A stretch of DNA of 44,655 nt from Clostridium sp. (GCA_004554205.1 SFNH01000004.1:1-44655), one strand, 5' to 3'. Shown: positions 22,516-32,052, numbered from the stretch's first letter. Notes: generated by a model from the letters alone, not told the origin. Numbers and translations: made by a program.

Positions 22516-24319
22516 ACTTGTCTTCCTCAATGCTTCCGTCCTCCAGGATATAAAAGCACTTGACGCCGTGAACCTTGCCGTCCTCCGTCACATAGTAGTC
22601 AAACGCGCTCTGCTCGTGCCCTGATGCGTTTTTGGACTTCACCTTCACAAAATACTGCCCCGGTCCCGGATTCTGCGCCTCCATCTCCGGCCACACGCCC
22701 TCGTAGACTGCCACAACGTCCTGCATCAGGTAGTCTCTTGCAAGCACCGCCTCGTAGGTGATGTCCTCCGCCTGAAAGTCAAAGGATATATCCCACCTGA
22801 TCTTAAGCATCCCGTTTTCCTCCTGCGGCGTGCCGATATAAAACGGCATCGGGCACTCAAGCGTATCCAGATAATTCTCATAGTAGAAATCCACCAGATT
22901 CGGGAGATTCCCCGCGATACTCTCATACTCCTGCGGGGTGAGTGGCTCGTGGAGCACATCCGGCATCTCATAAACATACCTCCCGGTCACACCCCGGTAA
23001 GCCCCGATCAGGGACTCGAAGCGCTCCTTTGAAAGATAGTCCTTCACCGCAAGAATCGCCTCATCCAGTTTTCCCCTAAACTCCTCGGACCTCAAGCACC
23101 GGTTAAACAGCACATTCCCCCAATAATTGCTGACGCCCCGCTCCCAGCTTCCGAACTCTGTCCTCCCCTTCATCGTATCCTCGTCCCACTTTAAAGACGC
23201 GTCCCCGTCCCAGGGAAGGAAATACCAGGTCTCCAGATTTTTCGGGCTGTAGATATAAAAGTTGCGGCACTGGGTGTCCACATTCCCGGTAAGGATCTGG
23301 AACGCCATCCAATAGGTGAGATTCTCCACGTCAAAATGCTTCTCAAGCACCTCCCCGATGGGTATGGAATAATTGTTTACATCCTCTAACATCCGGATCA
23401 GCTTGCTGTGATCCTTATCGCCCTTCGTCTCGATCATGGACTCAAACGCCTTCTCATCGTACTCCGGGTCGTCCCGCGTCCTGATCACGTCGGGAAAGCG
23501 GTAAAACTCAAAAAAGTTGACCTTATAGAGATGCCCGTTTCTATCCATGCCGCGCGCCTTTAGGGCAGTCTTATTGAGCTGCTCCACCTGGGTGTACAGT
23601 CCATAATCCACAAAGCCTTCCGACGCCCCTCCCGTCTCGTCCTTCACATACAGATGGACAAACTGGGTCCGCAGGCTCACGATCTCGTCTAAACCCTTCA
23701 AAAGGTCAAAATACAGCTTGTTGCGGAACCGCAGTCCGTCGCTCTGGTGCTTGTTTAGCGCGATGGTCTGCTGTCCCCTCCATGTACCCTTATTGTCCTT
23801 TAGGCGGATCTTATAGTTTTTCTGCGCATTCCTGCTTGATGTCTGACCCCGGATCTGCACCGTCGCATTCGCCGCGCGCTCCCCATAGCCAAGCTCCCCG
23901 GGCAGCGGCCCCGTCTCATCCCCCACCTGTAAAATTCCCTCCACCTGATAGCGGTCGACTCCCATACTGTTGTAATCATACGCGGAGTAGCGGTTGATCT
24001 CCTCCCAGCTATGGTCGGTTCCCTCAGATGAATTTCCTCTGCGAACTGTTAAGTACATGGTAACTACGCTGCCCTCGACGTCGGATTCGTACAGGCTCTT
24101 GTTGTCGCGAAGCGGCGGATGACGCTTTTGCGCCGGCTCCGCAAAGACAATCCCCGCATCCGCCGCCTGAGCGCTTTCTGCCATCTGGCTGTCCTCTCCT
24201 GCCCGCGCGCTCTCCTGCCCCTCGTCTCCGCCCGATTTCTCTCCCGTCAGGGCGCACCCCGCCGTCACCAGACAGGCGACGGAAAGACACGCAAGCAGAC
24301 GTTTCCATTCCGTTCTCAT
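22505..24319 (-). CDS. CotH-like protein kinase lipoprotein
   Basis: This 604-residue exported protein has a lipobox with Cys22 (VTAGC), then an acidic Ser/Ala linker to about residue 60. The body has CotH-family features: QIRGQTSSRNAQKNYKIRL (conserved RGxxS and K), QTIALNKHQSDGLRFRNKL, and the metal/ATP part NVDTQCRNFYIYSPK with FLPWDGDASLKWD further on. CotH kinases phosphorylate spore coat proteins and, in other bacteria, secreted or surface proteins. Here it would act outside the cell, tethered to the membrane. Start overlaps the pelG stop (ATGA). The C-terminal 80 residues (fibronectin-like) may bind a partner. Confidence 0.88.
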   Translation of the reverse strand: MRTEWKRLLACLSVACLVTAGCALTGEKSGGDEGQESARAGEDSQMAESAQAADAGIVFAEPAQKRHPPLRDNKSLYESDVEGSVVTMYLTVRRGNSSEGTDHSWEEINRYSAYDYNSMGVDRYQVEGILQVGDETGPLPGELGYGERAANATVQIRGQTSSRNAQKNYKIRLKDNKGTWRGQQTIALNKHQSDGLRFRNKLYFDLLKGLDEIVSLRTQFVHLYVKDETGGASEGFVDYGLYTQVEQLNKTALKARGMDRNGHLYKVNFFEFYRFPDVIRTRDDPEYDEKAFESMIETKGDKDHSKLIRMLEDVNNYSIPIGEVLEKHFDVENLTYWMAFQILTGNVDTQCRNFYIYSPKNLETWYFLPWDGDASLKWDEDTMKGRTEFGSWERGVSNYWGNVLFNRCLRSEEFRGKLDEAILAVKDYLSKERFESLIGAYRGVTGRYVYEMPDVLHEPLTPQEYESIAGNLPNLVDFYYENYLDTLECPMPFYIGTPQEENGMLKIRWDISFDFQAEDITYEAVLARDYLMQDVVAVYEGVWPEMEAQNPGPGQYFVKVKSKNASGHEQSAFDYYVTEDGKVHGVKCFYILEDGSIEEDKYEE

Positions 24320-25767
24320 TCTCTCACCCCTCTCCCTTCAAGCCGTCTCTTAAGCCCGGTGAACCTCCCGCTCTTTGCCCTCGTGAGGATCGGCTGGGCG
24401 CACAGGATATGGTACGGCAGGTTTTTCGTGAACCACTTGAGCCGCAGCCACGATATGAAAAAGTACGCCACGCTGCCGATGAGGAACGCGAAGCCGTAGT
24501 AGCGCACATCAAGCCGAAGCGATAAGATGCTCCCCGCCACAGTCACCGCGGCGAAGGCGGCCGACGCCAGATACGCGCCCTCGTAATCGGTAAAGTAAAG
24601 AAGCATCAGCATGACCGTATTTCCCACCGCGTAAATCGCGTACCCCACGCACAGAACCCGGAAATACCCCTCCATCAGATCATTAAATCCCAGCGGAAGC
24701 TTCGTGAGAACCATCAGCCCCACCGACAGCATGAGCGCCGTCGTGTAAAACTGCTTCCGCCCTGTGTAGGACAGTTCCTGCTCAAGGACGGTCAAAAGCT
24801 CATACTCCGCGTGCTCGATATCCTTAAGAGAGCCTTTTTTGTTGAACAGCTCGTAGTAATTGCGGTACTTCGGATAAAAATTCACCTCGACCGAGACCAC
24901 GAAATTGACAGTAGTCACAAGGATCGTCAAAAACGCGAACATGGCAGGTACGTCATGCTGCGGCGCGCCGAAAAACAGCCCCTGCACCTTAACGCCAAGC
25001 GTTCCCGCCCAGGCGATGACGAGATGCGAAAACAGACCGATATTCGTAAAGAATCCGATTCCCGCAAGTTCCCGGTACTCATCGAACCACGGGAGAAACG
25101 CAAAGCGCGAGCCCTCCCCCCTCGGGAAGAAGCGATACAAAAGCTTTAAGTTCCTGCACATCATGACCCCGTACCCCGTGCAGACGCCGACAAGCAGCGC
25201 CTCAAGCGAAGGCCCGAATATCCACACAAGGAGCCCGCCGGATAAAAACGCCATGAGCACCGCCAGCAGAAAGGACTTTATGATCCCCACATAATCCTTG
25301 ATGGCAGTCAGATAATTCATCTCTGTCCAGACCACCGCCAGCTCCGAAAACAGCATATAGTTAAGCATGATCCGGCGAAAGGAGATCCCCGCAAAGCATA
25401 AGAAAATCCCATAGAGGATACCGCCCGTTACAAGCAGGATGCTTAAACCGCCCTCAAAGGAGGGAAGAACAGCCTCCTCCCTCCCCTCATACAGCATATC
25501 CGCGGTAAATCGCGTCATAACCATATTCATCCAGCTTGTCGCAGTCAGGGAGGCAAGAAGCGCGTACGTCACCATGCAGATAAGGAGCTCCCGCTCATGA
25601 TCGGGAAGCCCCGACACGCCCGCAAGGAGCATGATCCCGACAAGCAGCAAAATCCCCAAAAGCATCGGCCCCGCCGTCACCATCCCGGTGTAGCCGTACG
25701 CCTTAAGGAGCGAGGAGATGCTTCTTCCCCGAAACAGTTTTTTTAATTCAAACCCGATTCCTGCCAT
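24316..25767 (-). CDS. pelG: PelG-type exopolysaccharide flippase
   Basis: This 483-residue protein with about twelve membrane helices begins MAGIGFELKKLFRGRSISSLL, the diagnostic PelG start, followed by YGYTGMVTAGPMLLGILL. PelG is a Wzx/MATE-like membrane protein that moves the Pel polymer across the membrane together with PelD, PelE and PelF. I chose the ATG at 25767 with AAGGAGG nine bases upstream; a GTG at 25776 is too close to it. The gene overlaps the end of pelF by 25 bases. Confidence 0.94.
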   Translation of the reverse strand: MAGIGFELKKLFRGRSISSLLKAYGYTGMVTAGPMLLGILLLVGIMLLAGVSGLPDHERELLICMVTYALLASLTATSWMNMVMTRFTADMLYEGREEAVLPSFEGGLSILLVTGGILYGIFLCFAGISFRRIMLNYMLFSELAVVWTEMNYLTAIKDYVGIIKSFLLAVLMAFLSGGLLVWIFGPSLEALLVGVCTGYGVMMCRNLKLLYRFFPRGEGSRFAFLPWFDEYRELAGIGFFTNIGLFSHLVIAWAGTLGVKVQGLFFGAPQHDVPAMFAFLTILVTTVNFVVSVEVNFYPKYRNYYELFNKKGSLKDIEHAEYELLTVLEQELSYTGRKQFYTTALMLSVGLMVLTKLPLGFNDLMEGYFRVLCVGYAIYAVGNTVMLMLLYFTDYEGAYLASAAFAAVTVAGSILSLRLDVRYYGFAFLIGSVAYFFISWLRLKWFTKNLPYHILCAQPILTRAKSGRFTGLKRRLEGRGVRE

Positions 25768-27170
25768 GCCGCCCACACCTCCTTATACATACTGCGGTAT
25801 TTTTCCATCATCGTCTCGTGGCGAAAGAGCGCGCTCACGCGCAGGCGCCCGTTTTCACCCATGCGGATGCGCTCCGCGCGGTCCTCGCACATCCGTATCA
25901 TGGCTCTTGCCAGATCCTCACGGCACATGGGCGGCACACAGTATCCGGCAGGCCCGAAACGGTCCTCCTCATCTCCCTCCAAAAGTTCCCGGCAGCATCC
26001 CACATCCGTAGTCACGCAGGGTCTTCCCGCCGCAAGGGATTCAAGGACGGAGAGCGGCTGCCCCTCGGAAATGCTGGTGAGGATCGTAAAGTCCAGCTTC
26101 TCCATGTAGGCGTGAGCATCCACAAGCCCCGTAAACACGATCCGGTCAAGCTTCAGCTGCTCTGCCAGACTGTAGCACTCGTCCGCGTACTCCTCGTCGT
26201 CCACACCGCCCATGATGTGCAGACGCACATTGTGGATCCGGCTTGCAACCTCATGGAACGCATAGATCATCGTCTTGATATCCTTGATCGGCGCCATGCG
26301 CACCATCGCCCCGATATCCACCCAGCCGTCGTCCGCCTTCATGGGAACACCGGCAAACCTCTCATAAAAGATCCCGTTTCGGATCACCATGCACCTGTCC
26401 GGGTCGGCCCCCAGCTCGATCTGTATCTTTCTCGCGTTCTCAAACAGGCAGGTGACACGGTCGGCACGCCGGTAGACCGCGTCGGACAGCATATAAAAGA
26501 AGCGTATCCAATGCTTTTTGAAGGAGGGGATCACCCAGCGGGCGCGGATCAGCTCCTCCTCCCGCTCGCGGCTGTAAATGCCGTGCTCCGTCAGCAGCAG
26601 CGGTTTCTTCCATTTATATTGCGCAAGGACGCCTAAAAGCCCTCCGTAGCCCGTGCAGACAGAATGGTACATATCCGCCTCGGGCACATCCTGCCCCAGA
26701 AGGTAGAGCATCGGCAGAAGCATCGAACGGCAGGTATGGAAAACCTCCGCAAACGCGATGTAGGGATACCTCTCCCTGCACAGTTCCGTAAGAATTTCCA
26801 GAAATTCCCAGCTCATAAGGAAGCTTCCCGGATTTAAGCGCCGATCCTGAAACAGGGAAAAGATCTCACCCCAGTCGGGTCTTCGGCAGTCGATGAGTTC
26901 CTCTAGCGCCCGCCTCTGCCCTTCTGTCAGCTTAAGGCTTTTCTCCGCCTCCGGCTCCACATGAAGCGCATCCTCAAGAAACACCTCATGGATCTCGCTG
27001 ACATTCTCCGGCAGCTCATAGACATACCTGCCCCTCTGCCCGGAAAGTGCGCCTATGACCCACAGCACAAATTCATGCTCCTTCATCTCCTTGATATACT
27101 GGTGCATCCAGGTGGACACCCCGCCATGGACATAAGGGTAGGAACCCTCAAGTATCAGACAGATTTTCAT
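25743..27170 (-). CDS. pelF: PelF glycosyltransferase
   Basis: This 475-residue GT4-family enzyme begins MKICLILEGSYPYVHGGVST, a strong PelF signature with the acceptor-side GGV loop. Two Rossmann lobes follow; the retaining-transferase EX7E motif is at E369-E377 in EGQPLSVLE. PelF uses UDP-N-acetylhexosamine (UDP-GlcNAc/UDP-GalNAc) to build the Pel chain in the cytoplasm. It lies four bases after the deacetylase gene and overlaps pelG, consistent with a membrane-associated complex. Confidence 0.95.
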   Translation of the reverse strand: MKICLILEGSYPYVHGGVSTWMHQYIKEMKEHEFVLWVIGALSGQRGRYVYELPENVSEIHEVFLEDALHVEPEAEKSLKLTEGQRRALEELIDCRRPDWGEIFSLFQDRRLNPGSFLMSWEFLEILTELCRERYPYIAFAEVFHTCRSMLLPMLYLLGQDVPEADMYHSVCTGYGGLLGVLAQYKWKKPLLLTEHGIYSREREEELIRARWVIPSFKKHWIRFFYMLSDAVYRRADRVTCLFENARKIQIELGADPDRCMVIRNGIFYERFAGVPMKADDGWVDIGAMVRMAPIKDIKTMIYAFHEVASRIHNVRLHIMGGVDDEEYADECYSLAEQLKLDRIVFTGLVDAHAYMEKLDFTILTSISEGQPLSVLESLAAGRPCVTTDVGCCRELLEGDEEDRFGPAGYCVPPMCREDLARAMIRMCEDRAERIRMGENGRLRVSALFRHETMMEKYRSMYKEVWAAWQESGLN

Positions 27171-27174
27171 ACTA

Positions 27175-28995
27175 TCACCTGATCCTCTTAATTTCTATCT
27201 CCGGCTCCGTCACACGCATCAGGTAAAGATTTCCGGTCAGATGGGTGAGATCCCCGCCCTTTATCTCCCCGAGATCGCCCTCGTTGACGCGGATAAAGAA
27301 GCGCGCCTCGTCGATCAGACCGTCCACTGTGACATAGAGATCCTCCGGCGTGTCGAGCTTCCACAGGCTAACGCCGCAGTAGCGCTGGATAGCCCCGGCG
27401 ATCTCGCTTCCCGTCATATTGCGGATCAGGGGGGCCGAGCGGTACAGCCAGGAGAGGTAATCTTCCCATCTCCTCCGAAGCTCCTTCCAGCCGAGCGCCG
27501 CGCCGCGGTCCTCGTCAAGAAGGTCATCCGGGTGAAGGAAGTGGGAGTTGACATAGTGGAAATTAAGCTCTGAGATCGCCGCGAGCTTCATGTACGGATT
27601 GATGTCGCAGCCGGAAATGATCCTGGGCGTCTCGACGATCCCATCCTCCGCCACCTCGAACTCCTGGTCATAGGCAGACTCCCCGGGGAAGTAGGTGCTG
27701 GCGATCGCCCTGATTTCCGGAAAGTCCTCCGCGATCACCTCGCGCCCCTCCGCCGAGAGCACATTCGACGGCGGCACATACACAGAGAAATCCTTTCCGG
27801 GGAACAGGTCTTTTGAAAACGCCGAAAGCTCCGCGACCGCCCTCACCATCTCATCCCTGCTCTCCCAGTACTTATATCCAAGGTCTTCCTCGTACACGAA
27901 ATTATCAAGGCACAGGGGCTGGTGGTTGTAGCCGTGGAAGCCCAGCTCCCCGTTCATGTCAAGGAGCGTATTCCCGAAATAATTGTACCGCGCCGTATCC
28001 TTGTTTCTCGGAAGCTCCCCCTCCACCTGATCGTTATAATTTTCGATGATCATACCCGTATAGCGCATCCCGTGTGTCCCCGCGATGCGCACCATGTCCG
28101 GCCACCACACGCCGGAGTAGAATTCTCCGATCTCCATGTTGTAATCACGCCTGATGTACTCTCCGTCCCCGCTCGGGACCGGCGATGGGAAATCGTCGAT
28201 ATAGAATGCGGAGGCGTCGATCACGGGATAGATGCAGACGTCCTCAAGAAGGCTGTACGCCGACGCGTAGATGCCGCGGTACGCCTTCTCGCAGTACTCA
28301 AAATTGACCGCAACGAATTTTCCGTCCCTGTAGTCCCTGCTCCAGATGAGCGGCGTCTGTCCGTCTGCCGTGGACGCGTAGACCTCGCACTGTTCATCGA
28401 GAAAGAGGGCGGATGCCGCCTCGTAGGCGTCCGTGATCGTAAAGATCTCGTCGCCGCCCAAAAGGAAGCCATCCCGGAAAACGATATCCGGAACCATCAC
28501 ATTCGCGTAGCCGGACTCCACGATCCCAAGCTTTCCCGAGATCATGTCTAACATCGAGTTTTTCTCTAAGGGCAGGGAAAACATCAGCCGCCCGCCGTTT
28601 CCCACCCACTCGCAAAGCCTTAATATATCCTCGCCGAATACGTTTAGATTGGGTGTGGCCGCGACTGCTGTCTGATAGGCGTCGAGCTCAGGAAGCGGAC
28701 TTTTGTTTAAGTCAATCGTCTCATAGGGGACACGCATATCCTGAAGGATCTGGGCGAGCTGATTTCCGGCGTTGGCGCTTGCCGCGTTCGCGGAATCCAC
28801 CATCAAAAGACAGGTCTTCTCATCCCCGCAGGCCTTCATCTGCACCAGCTTTTCCGCGGGTACATATGCCTCCTCGTAGTTGCCCGCGCGATACTTGATC
28901 CCGCTGCGCTCCATAAACAAAAACGCGGTCAGGATGAGGAAGCAGGCTAACACCCGCAAAAGCGGAATATACTTCACTTTTTTCGGTTCCATCAT
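27175..28995 (-). CDS. PelA-type deacetylase (DUF2194-like, membrane anchored)
   Basis: This 606-residue protein has a transmembrane anchor at about residues 11-28. Residues 60-250 form a Rossmann-like domain (TCLLMVDSANAASAN). The second half is a polysaccharide deacetylase barrel: SAFYIDDFPSPVP (Asp pair at 267-268) and GFHGYNHQP (His354 and His358 of the HxxxH motif) would bind the metal. This matches the deacetylase-only PelA of Gram-positive pel clusters, which lack the Gram-negative hydrolase part. It would deacetylate the polymer outside the cell. Either of two adjacent ATG codons (28995, 28992) may be used; the second has the better spacing from GGAGG. Confidence 0.82.
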   Translation of the reverse strand: MMEPKKVKYIPLLRVLACFLILTAFLFMERSGIKYRAGNYEEAYVPAEKLVQMKACGDEKTCLLMVDSANAASANAGNQLAQILQDMRVPYETIDLNKSPLPELDAYQTAVAATPNLNVFGEDILRLCEWVGNGGRLMFSLPLEKNSMLDMISGKLGIVESGYANVMVPDIVFRDGFLLGGDEIFTITDAYEAASALFLDEQCEVYASTADGQTPLIWSRDYRDGKFVAVNFEYCEKAYRGIYASAYSLLEDVCIYPVIDASAFYIDDFPSPVPSGDGEYIRRDYNMEIGEFYSGVWWPDMVRIAGTHGMRYTGMIIENYNDQVEGELPRNKDTARYNYFGNTLLDMNGELGFHGYNHQPLCLDNFVYEEDLGYKYWESRDEMVRAVAELSAFSKDLFPGKDFSVYVPPSNVLSAEGREVIAEDFPEIRAIASTYFPGESAYDQEFEVAEDGIVETPRIISGCDINPYMKLAAISELNFHYVNSHFLHPDDLLDEDRGAALGWKELRRRWEDYLSWLYRSAPLIRNMTGSEIAGAIQRYCGVSLWKLDTPEDLYVTVDGLIDEARFFIRVNEGDLGEIKGGDLTHLTGNLYLMRVTEPEIEIKRIR

Positions 28996-29004
28996 TTCCT
29001 CCGG

Positions 29005-29871
29005 TCATTTCTTCAGGAATTCCAGTTTTTCTTTTCCCTCTGCCGACAAATAGATCTTCCTTCTCTCAATCTCCTCAAGGAGCTTCTGAATGTTCTCCCC
29101 CTGCCCGAGCTTAAAGCAGTACTCTACTTTTAAGATCCACACCGCTTCCTCGGCGGGCCACCGCTTTTCCATCTCATCAAGCCACCGTTTTGCCTCCTCA
29201 AGCTCGCCCAGGTCGAGATATCCCTGCACCAGGCTGCGGTAGTCGCAGAGACTCCCCTGACGCCGGATTTTCTCACAGAGCATATTCTGGTACTGATGCT
29301 TTTGCAGGCGCAGGAAGCTTCCCTGCACGATGCCGCTGTCGATGTACTCCTTAAGCAGCTTTAAATATTCCTCAAGGATTTCCTCATTCTCGGGATCATC
29401 ACGGTAGCGTATCTCCATTTTCTGGAGCCGCAGGTCATAATCCTTCGCGAGTTCCGCCATCGCCGTCGTGGCATAGTGAACCACCTCCACGTCCTCATTC
29501 CCGCGCGCCTGATTTAAGATGGAGATATCGTCTCCGGTATCCTCCATCAGCACATCCATCATCAGGCCGCGGCGGACGGACGGCGGATTGATGATCAGAG
29601 CCTCCTCCAGAGGCACGACCACTTCCTCCTCCTCGCGGTTTAAGAGCGGTTCCGTTTCTTCCTCCTGCCCTCTCCGCATGACCTCAAGCCGTCCCGCGTC
29701 ACTCCCGCTGTGCCCCCGTACCACCTCCAGGTGCATCATCAGAGCGCCCAGAGCGCCCCAAAACGGCACCAGAAACACGACCGGGAGAAGTCCGCGGTCC
29801 GTTTTTAAGAATCCTGCCCGGATTCCAATGTAAATAACCATGCAAACTATGATGTGGATGATCGCGATCAT
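29005..29871 (-). CDS. PelE-like membrane/TPR protein
   Basis: This 288-residue protein has two N-terminal transmembrane helices (about 2-18 and 27-48), then a charged segment and, from about residue 115, helical repeats of TPR character (YLKLLKEYIDSG, YLDLGELEEAKRWLDEMEKR). PelE links PelD and PelF in the membrane in other bacteria. Sequence identity is weak and the assignment rests on layout and position between PelD and the deacetylase. The start overlaps the end of the PelD gene by four bases. Confidence 0.72.
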   Translation of the reverse strand: MIAIIHIIVCMVIYIGIRAGFLKTDRGLLPVVFLVPFWGALGALMMHLEVVRGHSGSDAGRLEVMRRGQEEETEPLLNREEEEVVVPLEEALIINPPSVRRGLMMDVLMEDTGDDISILNQARGNEDVEVVHYATTAMAELAKDYDLRLQKMEIRYRDDPENEEILEEYLKLLKEYIDSGIVQGSFLRLQKHQYQNMLCEKIRRQGSLCDYRSLVQGYLDLGELEEAKRWLDEMEKRWPAEEAVWILKVEYCFKLGQGENIQKLLEEIERRKIYLSAEGKEKLEFLKK

Positions 29872-31961
29872 GCTTCTCCTATCCTGTCAACAAGGCTGCA
29901 TTTTAACCCCATATCGATAAACCGCTTCCTCACGGTCTGCTCGCTTTCGGGGTCAACCTGAGACATCAGAATGTAAATATTGCCGTCGCCGAGGAGCCCG
30001 ATCAGATCATTGCTCCTCACCCTGGTTCTGAGCATTCTGTCAAGCTCCTCAGGGCTTCGCTCCTCACGCAGGATCTTGAGCAGACAGAAGCTTGCCAGAT
30101 TCTTTTCACGCATGGAGCGGCGAAGCATGTACTGTTCGCGGAAATAATCCTCATTCACGATCATCGTGTCCCCGATATGGCGCTTCTGCCAGGTCGTATT
30201 CTGGAATTCCCACGCCCTCGCAAAGGAGGTCTCGATCAGTCCGCTCAAAATCCGGATCAGGTTTGCATAGTGCGTTCCCACCTGCTCAAACTCCACGCGG
30301 TAGATCATAATGAGAACGGTGAGCTTTCCCTTTACCCGGACCCCCGCCATATACATCGGATACCCTTCGCGCATCATTTGGTTAAACCAGACCTCGCCCG
30401 TCTCAAGGACAGATAACATCTCCCGATAGTCCTCAAGGTTCAGCGACTTATCCGTCACACTCCGAATCGTCTCTGAGCAGACCTCAAGACGCGCAAACTG
30501 CGCCGCCCTGTCATAGATCGAATAGACCGCGATCGACCGGTTCTTGAGAATATCCTCAAGCACCGGTACCGCCTCCGCGAATATCTTCTCGGGAACGAGC
30601 GCGTCAAGCCGCCTTACCACCTCAAAAATTTTCCCAAAGCTGTCCCGGCTTCCGATGATCTGTTTCTTATAGCGGTTTTTATACGCAAGCGCCTCCTTAT
30701 ATAGCTGCGCCAAAAAGTCATATTTTTCCCGGAGGTTTATATTCTCCTTATTTAGGAACGACACCTCCTCCTCCTTTTTCATCCGCACATAGCCGCAGAT
30801 GGAGCCCGCCGACATATACAGAATGAAGGGCAGCCAGTTCGAGGGCTCATAAAATAAAAGAGTCCAGTTCGTCCCCGCGAGGTAATACTGATAGCCTAAC
30901 GACACCATCTCAATGGCGGACGCGACCAGCCCGACATTGATGCCGTGGACACTCGCCATACAGACGACAAACAGCAGACGCACATCGACCATCTGAAACT
31001 GAACTGTCGTCTGGAGTAGCCGGTTGATAAATTCCACCAGAAGTGCTCCCGCCACGAGCTCAAGCCCCGCCCGCTCCCAGGAATGCGCATCCGGGCTTTT
31101 GGCTAAAGCTGCCCGGCGCTTCACCCCGGAACGCGCGCTCCGCGCATACTCCCTGTAATACTCGTCAAGCCCGTCGATCACATTCCTTTTCGCAAACCAG
31201 CCGAGCTTCTTTCGCACCTCGTCTTCCCCGAGCTTAAGCGCCGTCTCCGCCTGGCTGTACTGGAATTCAATCCAGGCGTCGGGGAATTTTTTCCGCATCC
31301 ATGCGGCCGCGTCGCCGAATGTCTTTCCCGCGTATCCCCGGAGATTTATCTCCTGGCCGAGGCACGTCCAGTTTTCAAAAAGCCTTAAGAGAAACTCATT
31401 TAAGTCGCGGACATCAATAAAATTCGCCTGCTGGCTTTCTGTCTCCTCAAAGATCCATTCCTTCTTTTCCTCCAGGGAAGCGAACACCCGGTGCCAGTAA
31501 TCCTTTTCCCAGCTTCCGCTCACAAGGTACGGGCAGCGCACGATCTTTACGGGAAGGCGGTCGCACTCCGCATAGTGGCGGCACAGCTCCTCCGCAGCGT
31601 TAAGGATCACGTCCCTCCCGTACTGCGCTTTGGCGCACACCTCCTCCGATGCCAGGTAGACCACCTGCCTCACCGGGTGATGCGTGCAAAGCTTTAAAAC
31701 CTCTTTAAGCTCTTCTAATTCGCCCTGCACCTCACCCCTGTAGGTGAGATACCCCGACACATAGATCACCCGGTCAAACGAATAATTGGAAAAAATCTTC
31801 CCAAACCGCTCGTCCCGCACAGAGACCGGAAAGCTTGTAAATTTTTTTTTCGTTATCTTCTCATAGTCCTCACAGACAATGACAAACGAATCACCCGGGA
31901 ATGCAGCCTTTAGAGAGGCCTCATTCCAATACCCCGCATTTCCGACGAACAATGTTTCCAT
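29868..31961 (-). CDS. PelD-like c-di-GMP receptor with N-terminal SDR-like domain
   Basis: This 697-residue fusion is the first gene of the operon. Residues 1-285 resemble NAD-dependent epimerases, but the nucleotide loop is GNAGYWN (third Gly lost, residues 7-13) and the YxxxK pair is YGRDV (114-118, Lys lost), so catalysis is doubtful. About four transmembrane helices follow at 305-400, then a coiled coil, a GAF-like domain (about 430-560), and a degenerate GGDEF domain. That domain keeps the I-site RSND (649-652) exactly five residues before GDGNI (658-662), which replaces GGDEF. PelD of Pseudomonas binds c-di-GMP at such a site and switches polymer synthesis on. Confidence 0.83.
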   Translation of the reverse strand: METLFVGNAGYWNEASLKAAFPGDSFVIVCEDYEKITKKKFTSFPVSVRDERFGKIFSNYSFDRVIYVSGYLTYRGEVQGELEELKEVLKLCTHHPVRQVVYLASEEVCAKAQYGRDVILNAAEELCRHYAECDRLPVKIVRCPYLVSGSWEKDYWHRVFASLEEKKEWIFEETESQQANFIDVRDLNEFLLRLFENWTCLGQEINLRGYAGKTFGDAAAWMRKKFPDAWIEFQYSQAETALKLGEDEVRKKLGWFAKRNVIDGLDEYYREYARSARSGVKRRAALAKSPDAHSWERAGLELVAGALLVEFINRLLQTTVQFQMVDVRLLFVVCMASVHGINVGLVASAIEMVSLGYQYYLAGTNWTLLFYEPSNWLPFILYMSAGSICGYVRMKKEEEVSFLNKENINLREKYDFLAQLYKEALAYKNRYKKQIIGSRDSFGKIFEVVRRLDALVPEKIFAEAVPVLEDILKNRSIAVYSIYDRAAQFARLEVCSETIRSVTDKSLNLEDYREMLSVLETGEVWFNQMMREGYPMYMAGVRVKGKLTVLIMIYRVEFEQVGTHYANLIRILSGLIETSFARAWEFQNTTWQKRHIGDTMIVNEDYFREQYMLRRSMREKNLASFCLLKILREERSPEELDRMLRTRVRSNDLIGLLGDGNIYILMSQVDPESEQTVRKRFIDMGLKCSLVDRIGEA

Positions 31962-32052
31962 ATTTATGCCAAACCTCCTCTTACAGCATATTCCCGCAGA
32001 GGAGCGATTATTACAAAAACGATGCGGCGGGGGAGGTCTTCAGGCAGAAAAA

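Noticed and set aside
24024..24308. 94-codon minus-strand frame inside the CotH gene
   Set aside because: It overlaps the CotH signal and linker in another frame and has a low-complexity GR-rich composition.
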